16,327 nucleotides of DNA from an uncultured Fretibacterium sp. (GTDB lineage: Bacteria > Synergistota > Synergistia > Synergistales > Aminobacteriaceae), in NCBI RefSeq assembly GCF_938030725.1, contig NZ_CALHIQ010000121.1, positions 1 to 16,327 of the forward strand, in the 5' to 3' direction. The notes beneath the pieces are model-generated. The model saw only the letters and a list, made by a program, of their open reading frames with translations, was not told the DNA's origin and ran no database searches. The translations under genes were made by a program, and so were the position numbers. Positions 1-8,003 of this stretch are shown in pieces; position 1 is the first letter of the stretch; every line of letters begins with the position of its first letter.

Positions 1-1
1 C

Positions 2-568
2 TCCAACTGGGGGGCCAACCGCCCCGAGGCGCCGTGGCCCGTGCTGTCGAAGGCCCTGATCAACGCCGGATTCCTGCGCACCCGTCCCGTGCTCTGCACG
101 CTGGGGGGTGGGAGCGAGAACGGGGGCGGGATGCCTCAGGAGGCGCGGGATATCCTGACCGCAGCGGCTCAGGCGGAGGGGCTGCCGCTCTTGGCCAACA
201 GGGACCTGGAGGAGGCCGTCCAGGCGAAGATGCAGCTCGTTCGCGAGGGGCGGACGAGGCTGGTGGTCAGCGTCGGCGGCCCTGAGGGCAACATGGGGGA
301 CAGTCCGGACGTCCTGCGCCTCCCCCCAGGGCTCATCCTGCCGCGGCAGGACGGGGGTGACGGCGTGATCGGGCGCGCGCTGCGCGAAGGATACCCTGTG
401 GTCCACATCCTCTACCTCCGCGGCATGGCGGACGCCTGCGGCGTGGCCTGGGAGGCGCGGCGTCCGACCTTTGTCCGGGGGCGCAGCGTCTTGGTGGGGA
501 CGACGGGGCTTCTGCTCTTCGTCCTGGTTTTGGCCACGCACCGCCGGTGGGGCTGGGAAGGGGAGTGA
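2..568 (+). CDS. PgsW-like poly-gamma-glutamate system protein, 5'-truncated
   Basis: The reading frame is open from the first bases of the window (starting SNWGANRPEAPW), so the N-terminus lies upstream and the GTG at 41 is probably internal. The visible part has a glycine-rich stretch LGGGSENGGGMP, then a soluble alpha/beta-looking region with the signature VVSVGGPEGNMG. It ends with one hydrophobic segment (VLVGTTGLLLFVLVLA) and a short basic tail, so the C-terminus is probably membrane-anchored. The glycine-rich motif and the C-terminal helix recall the 'poly-gamma-glutamate system protein' family, which occurs beside pgsB/pgsC/capA-type genes; those partners would be upstream, outside the window. 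The family call is from memory of motifs, not a search. About half of a usual ~350-aa protein is present. Confidence 0.55.
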   Translation, partial: SNWGANRPEAPWPVLSKALINAGFLRTRPVLCTLGGGSENGGGMPQEARDILTAAAQAEGLPLLANRDLEEAVQAKMQLVREGRTRLVVSVGGPEGNMGDSPDVLRLPPGLILPRQDGGDGVIGRALREGYPVVHILYLRGMADACGVAWEARRPTFVRGRSVLVGTTGLLLFVLVLATHRRWGWEGE

Positions 569-686
569 CCGAAGGTTGAGCTCTCGTCTTTTCCTGTTTT
601 CCTACGTTCTGTAATCTGTACATAAAATAAATTTATACTTGATAATATTTTTTAATATATTATCGTTAAATTTGAAATTTAGAGAT

Positions 687-715
687 ATGAAATCCCAGGA
701 CAATGCTGATATAAT
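687..715 (+). promoter_or_regulatory. Extended -10 sigma70-type promoter for the first C69 dipeptidase
   Basis: TATAAT at 710-715 is preceded by TG at 707-708 with one base between, a canonical extended -10. The -35 position (687-692, ATGAAA) is weak, as is usual with extended -10 promoters. It lies at the edge of a strikingly AT-rich island (about 600-700) in an otherwise GC-rich region. The predicted transcription start is near 722, leaving about 97 nt of leader before the ATG at 819. Confidence 0.6.
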
Positions 716-723
716 GGTGAGGA

Positions 724-767
724 TCGGGAGACTCGGACGGAGGTTGGTCGGGCCGACCGGCTCCCGA
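724..767 (+). promoter_or_regulatory. Structured 5' leader of the first C69 gene
   Basis: Two nested stems are visible: TCGGGAG (724-730) with CTCCCGA (761-767), and GGTCG (746-750) with CGACC (754-758) inside it. A pyrimidine/T-rich run (about 775-786, ATTTTCTTTTC) follows, and the ribosome binding site is downstream at about 801-809. The layout would fit an mRNA-stabilising leader or an attenuator. No named riboswitch is recognised. Confidence 0.4.
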
Positions 768-818
768 CGGCGCTCATTTTCTTTTCAATCGTATAACTCA
801 GGAAAGGAGATCTTTGGC

Positions 819-2435
819 ATGTTTCGTTCCAGACGCAGTTTGTTCCGCACGTTTCTGTGTTCGGCGTTGTGTTTGCTGTCGTTTTCTCCTGCACTGGCCT
901 GCACCGACGTGGTGGTCGGCAGGGATGCGTCCGTTGACGGGTCCGTCATGACCTGCCACACGGCGGACGGGGCCTACTACGACGCTCAGATTCGCTTCAT
1001 CCCCGGCCAGAAGTACCCCGCGGGGACCAACATGGACGTCTATCGCAACATCGTCGGCGAGGAGCCGGGCGGCTGGGTCAAGGTTGGGGAGATTCCCCAG
1101 GTCGCCGAAACCTACGGCTACTTCCACGTCGGATACCCCGCGATGAACGAGCACCGCGTCGCCATCGGGGAGACCACGATCGGCCAGAAGGAGATCCTGA
1201 AGACCGTGCCCGGCGGCAAGGCGCTCTTGGCCATCGAGCAGCTGGAAGTCCTCGCGTTGCAGCGCGCCAAGACGGCGCGGGAGGCCATTCAGGTCATCGG
1301 AGAGCTCTCGCAGAAGTACGGCTTCATGCCTTCCTGCGGCACGGAGGGCGAGTGCCTCACCATCACCGACCCGGACGAGGCCTGGATATTCCACGTGTTC
1401 AGCACGGGCTTCGGCTGGACGCAGGAGAGCGGCAAGCCGGGCTCCGTGTGGGCGGCCCAGCGCGTGCCGGACGACGAGGTCGTGGTCGTCCCCAACATCG
1501 CGCGCATCCGCTTCATCGACCCCAAGGATACGAAGAACTTCATCGTTTCGGACAATTACATGCAGCACGCCATCGACAACAAGCTCTACGACCCCGACAG
1601 CGGCCAGCCCTTCGACTTCCAGGCCGCCTACTCCCCCGCCACGGGCAACGACGACTGGGCCCTGAGCTCCCTCTGGATTCGCAATCGCCTCTACACGATC
1701 TACAAGGCCCTCGCACCGAGCCGCGAGTGGGACCCCTACGCACCCGTCAACGCCTACCCCTTCTCCATCAAGCCGGAGAAGAAGCTCTCCGTCCGCGACA
1801 TCATGGGCTTCATCCGCGGCTACCACAAGGGCAGCCCCTTCGACATGACGATGGACCCCGCCTGGATCGTGGAGGGCAAGGACGGTGTTGCGGAGCTCAG
1901 CCCGCTGACGACCCCCTTCCCCACCCGCCTGCAGCGCAACCTGCTGAAGATCCCCTACTCCCGAAGCATCGCGACCAACGCCTGCGCCTACAGCTGGGTT
2001 TCCCAGATGCGGAAGGACCTGCCGGAGCCGGTGGGCGGCGTGATGTGGTTCGGGTACGACAACCCGGCCCATACCCTCTACGTGCCTGTCTACACCGGAA
2101 CCCGCGACACGAAGGAGAGCTGGAAGTCCCACTTCGACCGCGACAAGCTGAGCTTGGACTGCGCTCAGTGGGCCTTCATGCTCCAGGACGACGTGGTGAA
2201 CTGGCGCTACCAGGAGGCCATCAAGGACCTCGAGGCCGTGAGGAACCCCATTGAGGACGACTTCTTCAAGAGACAGGCCGAGGTGGAGAAGCAGGCGGCC
2301 GACCTCTATAAGGAGTCCCCGGAGAAGGCGTCGGAGTTTCTGACGAAGTATACCATCGAGTGCATGGACCGCGCCGAGAAGGCCTACTGGGACCTCGACT
2401 TCTCCAGCATCGCGAAGTACACGAACAACCGTTGA
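819..2435 (+). CDS. Secreted C69-family dipeptidase
   Basis: Peptidase family C69 (Ntn-hydrolase fold) enzymes cleave dipeptides and use a cysteine exposed at the mature N-terminus as nucleophile. The 538-aa product begins with a basic n-region and hydrophobic stretch ending in SPALA, followed directly by Cys28 (CTDVVVGRDASVDGSVM), the expected nucleophile position. FHVGYPAMNE and a C-terminal helical region are shared with the second C69 gene at 6084. The start at 819 is chosen because GGAAAGGAGA lies about 10 nt upstream and it yields a proper signal peptide; an in-frame codon at 639 would prepend about 60 implausible residues and sits upstream of the promoter. It probably works outside the cytoplasm and feeds amino acids to the downstream transporter genes. 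Dipeptide specificity cannot be read from sequence. Confidence 0.88.
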   Translation: MFRSRRSLFRTFLCSALCLLSFSPALACTDVVVGRDASVDGSVMTCHTADGAYYDAQIRFIPGQKYPAGTNMDVYRNIVGEEPGGWVKVGEIPQVAETYGYFHVGYPAMNEHRVAIGETTIGQKEILKTVPGGKALLAIEQLEVLALQRAKTAREAIQVIGELSQKYGFMPSCGTEGECLTITDPDEAWIFHVFSTGFGWTQESGKPGSVWAAQRVPDDEVVVVPNIARIRFIDPKDTKNFIVSDNYMQHAIDNKLYDPDSGQPFDFQAAYSPATGNDDWALSSLWIRNRLYTIYKALAPSREWDPYAPVNAYPFSIKPEKKLSVRDIMGFIRGYHKGSPFDMTMDPAWIVEGKDGVAELSPLTTPFPTRLQRNLLKIPYSRSIATNACAYSWVSQMRKDLPEPVGGVMWFGYDNPAHTLYVPVYTGTRDTKESWKSHFDRDKLSLDCAQWAFMLQDDVVNWRYQEAIKDLEAVRNPIEDDFFKRQAEVEKQAADLYKESPEKASEFLTKYTIECMDRAEKAYWDLDFSSIAKYTNNR

Positions 2436-2475
2436 GCGCCCTTTCGGGCGTTTGGGTTCGGCCGTTTTGCGGCCG
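2436..2475 (+). promoter_or_regulatory. Two stem-loops between C69 and DUF6305-like genes
   Basis: CGCCC (2437-2441) pairs with GGGCG (2446-2450) around a TTTC loop, and CGGCCG (2459-2464) pairs with CGGCCG (2470-2475) around TTTTG. Neither has a strong T-tract, so they are weak terminators at best. They may be 3'-end stabilising or processing hairpins within the operon mRNA. Confidence 0.4.
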
Positions 2476-2504
2476 GTTCCACATTTTGAAAGGAGATCGT
2501 GTGA

Positions 2505-3065
2505 ATGAATCGTAAGAGTTTGTTTCTGCTGGTTCTGGCCCTCTGCCTGACGGCCGCCTCCGCCTTTGCCGCGGAGCTGCCGAAGGTGGAAACTCCCATC
2601 GTCGCGACGACCTGCGGGCAGAGCCCCGGTGCCATGATGGTCAAGATGTCCGCCATGCAGGCCAAGGTCATGCCCACGGAGGCCAGCAAGACGATCACCG
2701 CGGAGGAGCTCGCGGGGATGGACTGCAAGACGCTCGTCGTGACGACGGGCACCAGCATGAAGGGCATGGGCGCGGCCGGCACGGACGTGGACAAGGAGAT
2801 CGCCCGTTGCACGGCGCTGATCAAGGCAGCGAAGGAGAAGGGCATCCTCGTCATCGGGGCCCACATCGAGGGCATGGCCCGCCGAACGGACGCCTCGGAC
2901 GAGGCCACCATCAAGGCGATCATGCCTTTGGCGGACGTCATCCTGATCATCCAGGACAGCGACAGCGACGGGTTCTTCACGAACTACGCCAAGGAGCTGG
3001 GCAAGGAGCTCATCATCGTAAAGGACGCACTCTCCATCGGCGCCAAGCTGGCGGAGCTGAAGTAG
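2505..3065 (+). CDS. Secreted DUF6305-like protein
   Basis: This 186-aa protein has a clear signal peptide (MNRKSLFLLVLALCLTAASAFA, cleavage about residue 22) and a soluble domain starting KVETPIVATTCGQSPGAMM. The middle, KTLVVTTGTSMKGMGAAGTDVDKEIARC, and the later GILVIGAHIEGMARR and LADVILIIQDSDSDG segments have alternating hydrophobic strands and helices like a small Rossmann-type alpha/beta fold. I associate the TTCGQSP opening with DUF6305 proteins of anaerobes, but from memory only. ATG 2505 has AAAGGAG about 9 nt upstream. It sits 69 nt after the C69 gene and immediately before a strong terminator hairpin, a layout common for abundant periplasmic proteins ahead of membrane transport genes. 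It might be an extracytoplasmic ligand-binding partner of the transporter; that is inference. Confidence 0.65.
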   Translation: MNRKSLFLLVLALCLTAASAFAAELPKVETPIVATTCGQSPGAMMVKMSAMQAKVMPTEASKTITAEELAGMDCKTLVVTTGTSMKGMGAAGTDVDKEIARCTALIKAAKEKGILVIGAHIEGMARRTDASDEATIKAIMPLADVILIIQDSDSDGFFTNYAKELGKELIIVKDALSIGAKLAELK

Positions 3066-3072
3066 GATACCG

Positions 3073-3107
3073 ATTGGGGCGGGCGCAGAGCGCCCTCCCC
3101 AATTTTT
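3073..3107 (+). terminator. Intrinsic terminator / attenuator after the DUF6305-like gene
   Basis: A long hairpin, ATTGGGGCGGGCGC (3073-3086) with GCGCCCTCCCCAAT (3090-3103), has one C.T mismatch, an AGA loop and a run of five Ts (3103-3107). Only about 30 nt separate it from the transporter start, with no room for a promoter, so the downstream genes probably depend on read-through. Confidence 0.85.
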
Positions 3108-3135
3108 AATCTCGAAAAAGGAGGCGTCCAGAACA

Positions 3136-4455
3136 TTGATGTTTTCTCATGCCTATACCATCCTGGGAATCGTCGTCGTGGCCTTCCTCATCGCGAAGGC
3201 GATTCGGCTCTCCACGGAGCTTTCAATGCTGCTCTCCGCCATCGCTGCCGCCGCGTACCACTGCGCGGCCTGGCCGACGGGAGAGGCAGCTTTCAGCGAG
3301 TTTCCCCTGCGCCACATCGTGGAGGGGACCTTCACCTATTTTGACGTCTGCCTGATCTTCATCAGCGCCACGTTCTTCATGGCCCTGATCAAGGAGTCGG
3401 GCGGCGTGGCCTTCATCGTGCGCCGCATCGTGAGGGCCTTTCACGCCCGCCGCGTGATCTGCCTGCTGCTCTTGACGTTCGTGATGCTGATCCCAGGCGC
3501 CCTGACCGGGTCGGGGGCAACGAGCGTCCTGACGGTGGGGGCTCTGGTGGGCTCCGTGCTGTCCGCCATGGGGGTGGACGACACCCGAAAGACGGCGGCC
3601 ATCTTCATGACGGCGGCCATGAGCGCCGCTGCGCCCCCCATCAACCTTTGGGCCATGATGGCCGCTGCAGGGGCGAACATGCCCTACGTCGGCTTCAACG
3701 GTCCCCTGGCGGTGCTCTCCATATCGGGGGCGCTCTTCTCCATGTTCTGGCTCGCTGGGCGCGGCAGCGCCGCGGCGGGAGAGGAAGCCCTGGAGAGGCT
3801 GCCGGAGGCCCCGGCTGGGATGAACTGGCTGCGGGTCCTGATCCCCTTCGTGGTCTTCGGCGGCCTGCTGGCTGCGGGCCGCATCTGGCCCTTCGACTTC
3901 CCCATCGTGGGCCTGCCCATGATCTTCATGATCTCAGCGTTCTCCGTCTGGGTCCTCTCGCCGGTGAAGCTCGACGTGTGGGAAATCCTGTGCGAAACGA
4001 TCCACAAGCTCCTGCCCCTCGTGGGGATCATGGTGGTGGTGGGCGCGCTGATCCAGGTGCTGGCCCTCTCCGGAGCACGGGGAGTCATCTCGCTGCACGT
4101 CGTGATCTTGCCGCTCTCGACGCTCTTTGCGACGCTCTTCATCATCCTTCCCATCTCGGAGGGCATCCTGCAGTACGCCGTGGCCCCGCTCCTGGGCGTC
4201 CCGTTGATCATGCTCTTCAACATGAAGGACATGAACCCCATCGTGGCCATGTCCGCCATGGCCGTACTGTGGCCGCTGGGGGACTGCCTGCCGCCGACGG
4301 CCGTCATCGGCAGAGCCTCGGTGATGGAGCTGAACTACAAGGGACGCTACTACTCCGACTTCGTTGCGGCGTGCCTCGTCCCCATGGCGTTCGTGGCCAT
4401 CTGCTGCACGCTCTTCCTCATCTACAGCAAAGAGCTCTCCATGCTGGCCATGTAG
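3136..4455 (+). CDS. TRAP large-permease-like / ion-transporter superfamily membrane transporter
   Basis: The ~439-aa protein is hydrophobic throughout, with about 10-12 membrane segments. It has TRAP DctM-like features: a glycine/serine-rich re-entrant-looking segment GALTGSGATSVLTVGALVG, then MSAAAPPINLWAMMAAAGA, and a second-half counterpart IVAMSAMAVLWPLGDCLPPTAV. Length matches DctM (~430 aa). Substrate is unknown; with the flanking dipeptidases and the downstream aspartoacylase-type hydrolase, amino acids, small peptides or N-acyl amino acids are plausible. The start is ambiguous by one codon: TTG 3136 is 11 nt from AAGGAGG (3118-3124), ATG 3139 is 14 nt from it. There is no obvious DctP or full-length DctQ gene; the 59-aa gene that follows might be a reduced small subunit. 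Confidence 0.7.
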   Translation: MMFSHAYTILGIVVVAFLIAKAIRLSTELSMLLSAIAAAAYHCAAWPTGEAAFSEFPLRHIVEGTFTYFDVCLIFISATFFMALIKESGGVAFIVRRIVRAFHARRVICLLLLTFVMLIPGALTGSGATSVLTVGALVGSVLSAMGVDDTRKTAAIFMTAAMSAAAPPINLWAMMAAAGANMPYVGFNGPLAVLSISGALFSMFWLAGRGSAAAGEEALERLPEAPAGMNWLRVLIPFVVFGGLLAAGRIWPFDFPIVGLPMIFMISAFSVWVLSPVKLDVWEILCETIHKLLPLVGIMVVVGALIQVLALSGARGVISLHVVILPLSTLFATLFIILPISEGILQYAVAPLLGVPLIMLFNMKDMNPIVAMSAMAVLWPLGDCLPPTAVIGRASVMELNYKGRYYSDFVAACLVPMAFVAICCTLFLIYSKELSMLAM

Positions 4456-4485
4456 CCCGTGGGACAACCCGTCTGGAGGTATAAG

Positions 4486-4665
4486 ATGAACGATGCTTTG
4501 ATGATCCTGATCAATCAGGTGATCACCTACGGTTACTACGCCATGACGCTCCTCTTCGCCTGCGCTTTGGCCTGGAACTTCAAGAAGACCCGCGACCCGC
4601 AGGAGGCCGTCCTCTACGCCGTGATCCTCATCCCCTTCGTCCTGCGCTTTCTGCACATCAAGTAG
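4486..4665 (+). CDS. Small membrane protein (59 aa)
   Basis: The product begins MNDALMILINQVITYGYYAM and has two predicted membrane segments (about residues 5-27 and 40-55), joined by a basic/acidic loop NFKKTRDPQE. The internal ATG at 4486 is preferred over an upstream start at 4459 because TGGAGGT ends 6 nt before it. The gene lies 30 nt after the transporter gene and 12 nt before the hydrolase gene, so it is in the same operon. It may be an accessory subunit of the transporter. No family is recognised. Confidence 0.7.
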   Translation: MNDALMILINQVITYGYYAMTLLFACALAWNFKKTRDPQEAVLYAVILIPFVLRFLHIK

Positions 4666-4677
4666 GGGGCGACGACG

Positions 4678-5844
4678 ATGGAAAAATTGAAGTGGATCAA
4701 AGGGATGGCTGCCGTCCTGTGCACGGCGGCGGCGGCTTGGAGCGGGGCCGAGTTCTACGCGATGCGGCACTACAAGGAACCGGTCGCGCTGGGCCCCGGA
4801 GTGACGCAGGTGCAGAAGCTGAGCCTCTACGAGCCCTCCCTGCAGGGCACGGCCAACGACTGCAACATCTATTTCCTTGACAGCGGCAAACCCGGTGGCA
4901 CCGTCCTGCTGCTCGGCGGCACCCACCCGGAGGAGCCCGCGGCGAACCTGGCCGCGCAGATCCTGGTGGAGAACGCGAAGCCTGAGGCCGGACGCCTGAT
5001 CGTCGTGACGCGGGCCAACACCAGCGGTTCCCTCTACTCGCGCAACGGCGAGGCCTACCCCAGCTTCTACGACATCAAGACGCCCTGGGGAAAGAAGACC
5101 TGGCGCCTTGGGGACCGCTCCGGAAGCCCTCTGGATTCTTGGCCGGACCCGGAGGTCTACGTGCACTACCCTAGCAAGCAGATGTTGGCCTACATGGACA
5201 TCCGTAACCTGAACCGCTGCTGGCCGGGCCGGCCCAACGGCCTGCTGGTGGAGCGGACCACCTACGGCCTGGCGCAGATGATCCGCGCGGAGAGCGTGGA
5301 CGTCGTGGTGGACCTCCACGAGGCGGAGCTGGAGTACAGCGTGGAGAACACCATCGTCGCCCACGAGAAGGCTCAGGAGATCGCGGCCATGGCCTCCATG
5401 CTCCTGACGGGCACGGAGTTCGAGGTGCCCATCGGGATGGAGTTCTCCCCCAAGACGCTGCACGGCCTGTCGCACCGCGAGGTGGGGGATCACACCCAGG
5501 CCATGTCCATGCTCTATGAAGTGGCGGAGCCCCTGCTGGACCGCATCCGGGGCGTCACCGATCAGAAACTGGTCCTGGAGGGCAAGGACGAGTTCGTGGT
5601 GGAGGCGGGCAAGCACAAGCTGCTCTACGCCCCCATCGACGAGAACGGCTGGCACATCGACGTGCGGGTGGGGCGTCACCTCTCGACGTTCCTTCAGTGC
5701 ATGGACATCTTCTCCTCCATGACGCCGGGACGGGAGATCGTGCTGACCGGCGTTCCGCGCTACGCGGAGGTGAAGGAGAAGGGGGTCGGGTCCTTCTTTC
5801 ACGACCCGGCGGAGGCCCCGCTGGGCCGCGTCGCTTACGATTAA
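4678..5844 (+). CDS. Membrane-anchored succinylglutamate desuccinylase/aspartoacylase-family zinc hydrolase
   Basis: AstE/AspA proteins (M14 carboxypeptidase superfamily) hydrolyse N-acyl amino acids or peptides with a zinc ion. This 388-aa protein shows the expected order of motifs: GGTHPEEPAAN with the HxxE zinc pair H83/E86, IRNLNRCWPGRPNG with the substrate-carboxylate arginine near R180, and VVVDLHEAE with the third zinc ligand H214. A hydrophobic N-terminal segment (about 8-27) suggests a signal anchor or export. It starts 12 nt after the small membrane gene and has a weak G-rich RBS. The neighbours suggest that peptides or acylated amino acids are the substrate. It could equally be a peptidoglycan or poly-gamma-glutamate-directed carboxypeptidase, since a PgsW-like gene lies at the window's start. 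Confidence 0.8.
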   Translation: MEKLKWIKGMAAVLCTAAAAWSGAEFYAMRHYKEPVALGPGVTQVQKLSLYEPSLQGTANDCNIYFLDSGKPGGTVLLLGGTHPEEPAANLAAQILVENAKPEAGRLIVVTRANTSGSLYSRNGEAYPSFYDIKTPWGKKTWRLGDRSGSPLDSWPDPEVYVHYPSKQMLAYMDIRNLNRCWPGRPNGLLVERTTYGLAQMIRAESVDVVVDLHEAELEYSVENTIVAHEKAQEIAAMASMLLTGTEFEVPIGMEFSPKTLHGLSHREVGDHTQAMSMLYEVAEPLLDRIRGVTDQKLVLEGKDEFVVEAGKHKLLYAPIDENGWHIDVRVGRHLSTFLQCMDIFSSMTPGREIVLTGVPRYAEVKEKGVGSFFHDPAEAPLGRVAYD

Positions 5845-6083
5845 AAAGGGCGCCAGGGCGAGGGAGGCTATCTGCACCCTGACGGTTTGATTCGGGGCGA
5901 AACGGTCGTCCGGCCTCGTCGCTCCTTTGCAACGTGGGCCTCGAAGCGGCCGATATGGCCGCAGTCTTCTGGGTGGCCGGTGCGTTTGTGTTGTGTTCAT
6001 CGCAGGGGCTCGTTTCCTGCGGCGACAGGGTGCGGCAGGTGCGGCGCCCTGGTTATCTCAAATTTTTTAGGAGGTTGTTGTTC

Positions 6084-7718
6084 ATGCGATTGATCAAGGT
6101 TATTGCCCTGGCTGCGGCGCTCACCGCTCTATTGGCGGGGGCCGCGCTTGCCTGCACGTCCGTGATGGTGGGCAAGAAGGCGACGGCAGACGGCTCCGTC
6201 CTCGTTTCCTACACCTGTGACGGCTGGTACGACCACCGGCTGAAGGTCATCCCTGGCGGCAAACACAAGAAGGGCGAGATGGTCCCCGTCTACCACAACA
6301 TCTGTTACCAGACGCGGCCGGGCAAGGAGCTGAGGAAGGTCGGAGAGATCCCGCAGGCGGAGACGACCTACACCTACTTCCACGTGGGCTACCCCATCAT
6401 GAACGAGAAGTCCGTCGTGATGGGCGAGTACACCTGGGGCGGGCGCGAGGAGAGCGAGTGTCAGAACGGCCTGTTCATGATCGAGCAGCTTGAAGTCTTC
6501 GGCCTCCAGCGCGGGGCAACAGCCCGCGAGGTCATCAAGGTCATGGGCGAGCTGGCGGAGAAGTACGGCTATGCCGACGGCGGCGAGGCCCTGACCGTTG
6601 GCGACAAGGACGAGATCTGGTTGTTTGAGATCACCGGCCCCGGCCCCCTGTGGACGCCGGAGAGCGGCAAGCCCGGCGCGGTCTGGGCGGCCGTGCGGTG
6701 CCCGGACGACAGCTACGCCATGGGCTCCAACCGCTCCCGCATCGCGGAGATCAACTTCGACGACAAGGACAACTTCATGTACTCCTCGAACGTCAAGACC
6801 GTGGCTCAGGACATGGGGTGGTGGAAGGAGGGTGAGCCCTTCGTATTCCACAAGCTCTACAACCCGGAGCCCTACGGCTCCCCCTACTACCAGCAGCGCC
6901 GCGAGTGGCGGGCCTACAACCTGCTCACCCCCAGCGTGAAGCTGGCTGAGGATGCGGCGGAGCAGTACCCGCTGTTCCAGAAGCCCGACAAGCCCGTGAC
7001 GCCCCAGGACCTGATGGCGCTCTGCCGCGACGTCCTTGAGGGCACGCGCTTCGACATGACCAAGGGGCTTGCCGCCGGCCCGTTCGGCACCCCGACGCGC
7101 TACGCGGTGACGAAGGACATGAAGCCTGAGGACCGCAAGGGCAACGACTGGAACCGCAGCATCAGCCTGTTCCGTTGCAGCTACAGCTTCATCGGCCAGG
7201 TGCGCGACAACCTGCCGGAGCCCCTGGCGGCCGTGGCCTGGTTCGGCGAGGACCAGCCCATCACGACGTGCTACATGCCCATCTACGCGGGAACGAAGGA
7301 GGTCCCCGAATCCTACAACACCGGCGACCGCGTCAAGTTCGATCCCAAGTCCACCTGGTGGGCGTTCAACTTTGTGGGCAACTGGGCGGACCTCAACTTC
7401 GCCGCGATGATCGGCGATGTCCGCGCCGAGCAGAAGCGCCTCGAGGGCAAGTTCTTTGCCGAGCAGGCCGACTTTGAAAAGAAGGCCGCCGAGCTCTACA
7501 AGAAGGACCCCAAGAAGGCCTCCGAGATGATCACGAAGCACGTGAACGACAACATGAAGTTGGTGGATCGGGACTGGTGGACGCTGGCCTGGACGCTTGT
7601 GGGCAAGTACAACGACGGCTACAGGATCACCGCCGACACGATGGAGCCTCTGGGCTACCCGACGGACTGGCTCAAGACCGTGGGCTTCGGCGACCAGGAC
7701 GCGGAACCTAAGAAGTAG
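6084..7718 (+). CDS. Second secreted C69-family dipeptidase
   Basis: A 544-aa paralogue of the gene at 819. It has a signal peptide MRLIKVIALAAALTALLAGAALA followed by nucleophile Cys24 (CTSVMVGKKATADGSVLVSYT). The shared segments KVGEIPQ, YTYFHVGYPIMNEK, IEQLEVFGLQR and WTPESGKPGAVWAA are easy to align with the first copy. ATG 6084 is chosen because TAGGAGG (6068-6074) is 9 nt upstream and it gives a signal peptide; an in-frame upstream start at 5934 would add about 50 unlikely residues. The 239-nt gap after the hydrolase gene contains no gene and no convincing promoter that I can see. An intrinsic terminator follows the stop codon, so this is the last gene of the metabolic block. Confidence 0.88.
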   Translation: MRLIKVIALAAALTALLAGAALACTSVMVGKKATADGSVLVSYTCDGWYDHRLKVIPGGKHKKGEMVPVYHNICYQTRPGKELRKVGEIPQAETTYTYFHVGYPIMNEKSVVMGEYTWGGREESECQNGLFMIEQLEVFGLQRGATAREVIKVMGELAEKYGYADGGEALTVGDKDEIWLFEITGPGPLWTPESGKPGAVWAAVRCPDDSYAMGSNRSRIAEINFDDKDNFMYSSNVKTVAQDMGWWKEGEPFVFHKLYNPEPYGSPYYQQRREWRAYNLLTPSVKLAEDAAEQYPLFQKPDKPVTPQDLMALCRDVLEGTRFDMTKGLAAGPFGTPTRYAVTKDMKPEDRKGNDWNRSISLFRCSYSFIGQVRDNLPEPLAAVAWFGEDQPITTCYMPIYAGTKEVPESYNTGDRVKFDPKSTWWAFNFVGNWADLNFAAMIGDVRAEQKRLEGKFFAEQADFEKKAAELYKKDPKKASEMITKHVNDNMKLVDRDWWTLAWTLVGKYNDGYRITADTMEPLGYPTDWLKTVGFGDQDAEPKK

Positions 7719-7763
7719 GGCGTCTGCGGCATTAACGGAACAGCGCGCCCTGCGGCGCAGAAA

Positions 7764-7793
7764 GTCCCCCGTCCGACGACGGGGGGCTTTTGT
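7764..7793 (+). terminator. Intrinsic terminator of the second C69 gene
   Basis: CCCCCGTC (7766-7773) pairs perfectly with GACGGGGG (7778-7785) around a CGAC loop, followed by CTTTTGT. A second GC hairpin (GCGCC 7745-7749 with GGCGC 7754-7758) lies just upstream. Confidence 0.88.
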
Positions 7794-8003
7794 CTATAGC
7801 AGGCGGATTTCAAGAAACTCCTGCCGCAGGCCATGCCCTAACCTGAAATTGATCGTGGGTTTCTGCCGGAGCCGGATGCAAATTTCGCCCTCACCTTGCC
7901 CCATGAACGGCGTTTTTGCCGTGGACACTTTCTCTGCAATCCTGTGTGTAATGCGCTCCACCCTAGCAAATGCCCTGCGGGAATCCACCGACCGGCCGAC
8001 CTA
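7794..8003. other. Gap with no supportable gene
   Basis: This stretch sits between the C69 terminator and the Rpn pseudogene. A minus-strand open frame (7794-7988, 64 aa, ending LRQEFLEIRLL) runs straight into the terminator. It has no clear RBS and no family I recognise. It may be further debris of a lost insertion, but I cannot show that. Confidence 0.4.

Noticed and set aside
798..2864. Long minus-strand open frame opposite the C69 and DUF6305-like genes (similar ones at 3934-6000 and 6129-7541)
   Set aside because: These frames follow the codon phase of real plus-strand genes in GC-rich DNA. They have His/Arg/Gly/Val-rich, low-complexity translations and no family motifs.
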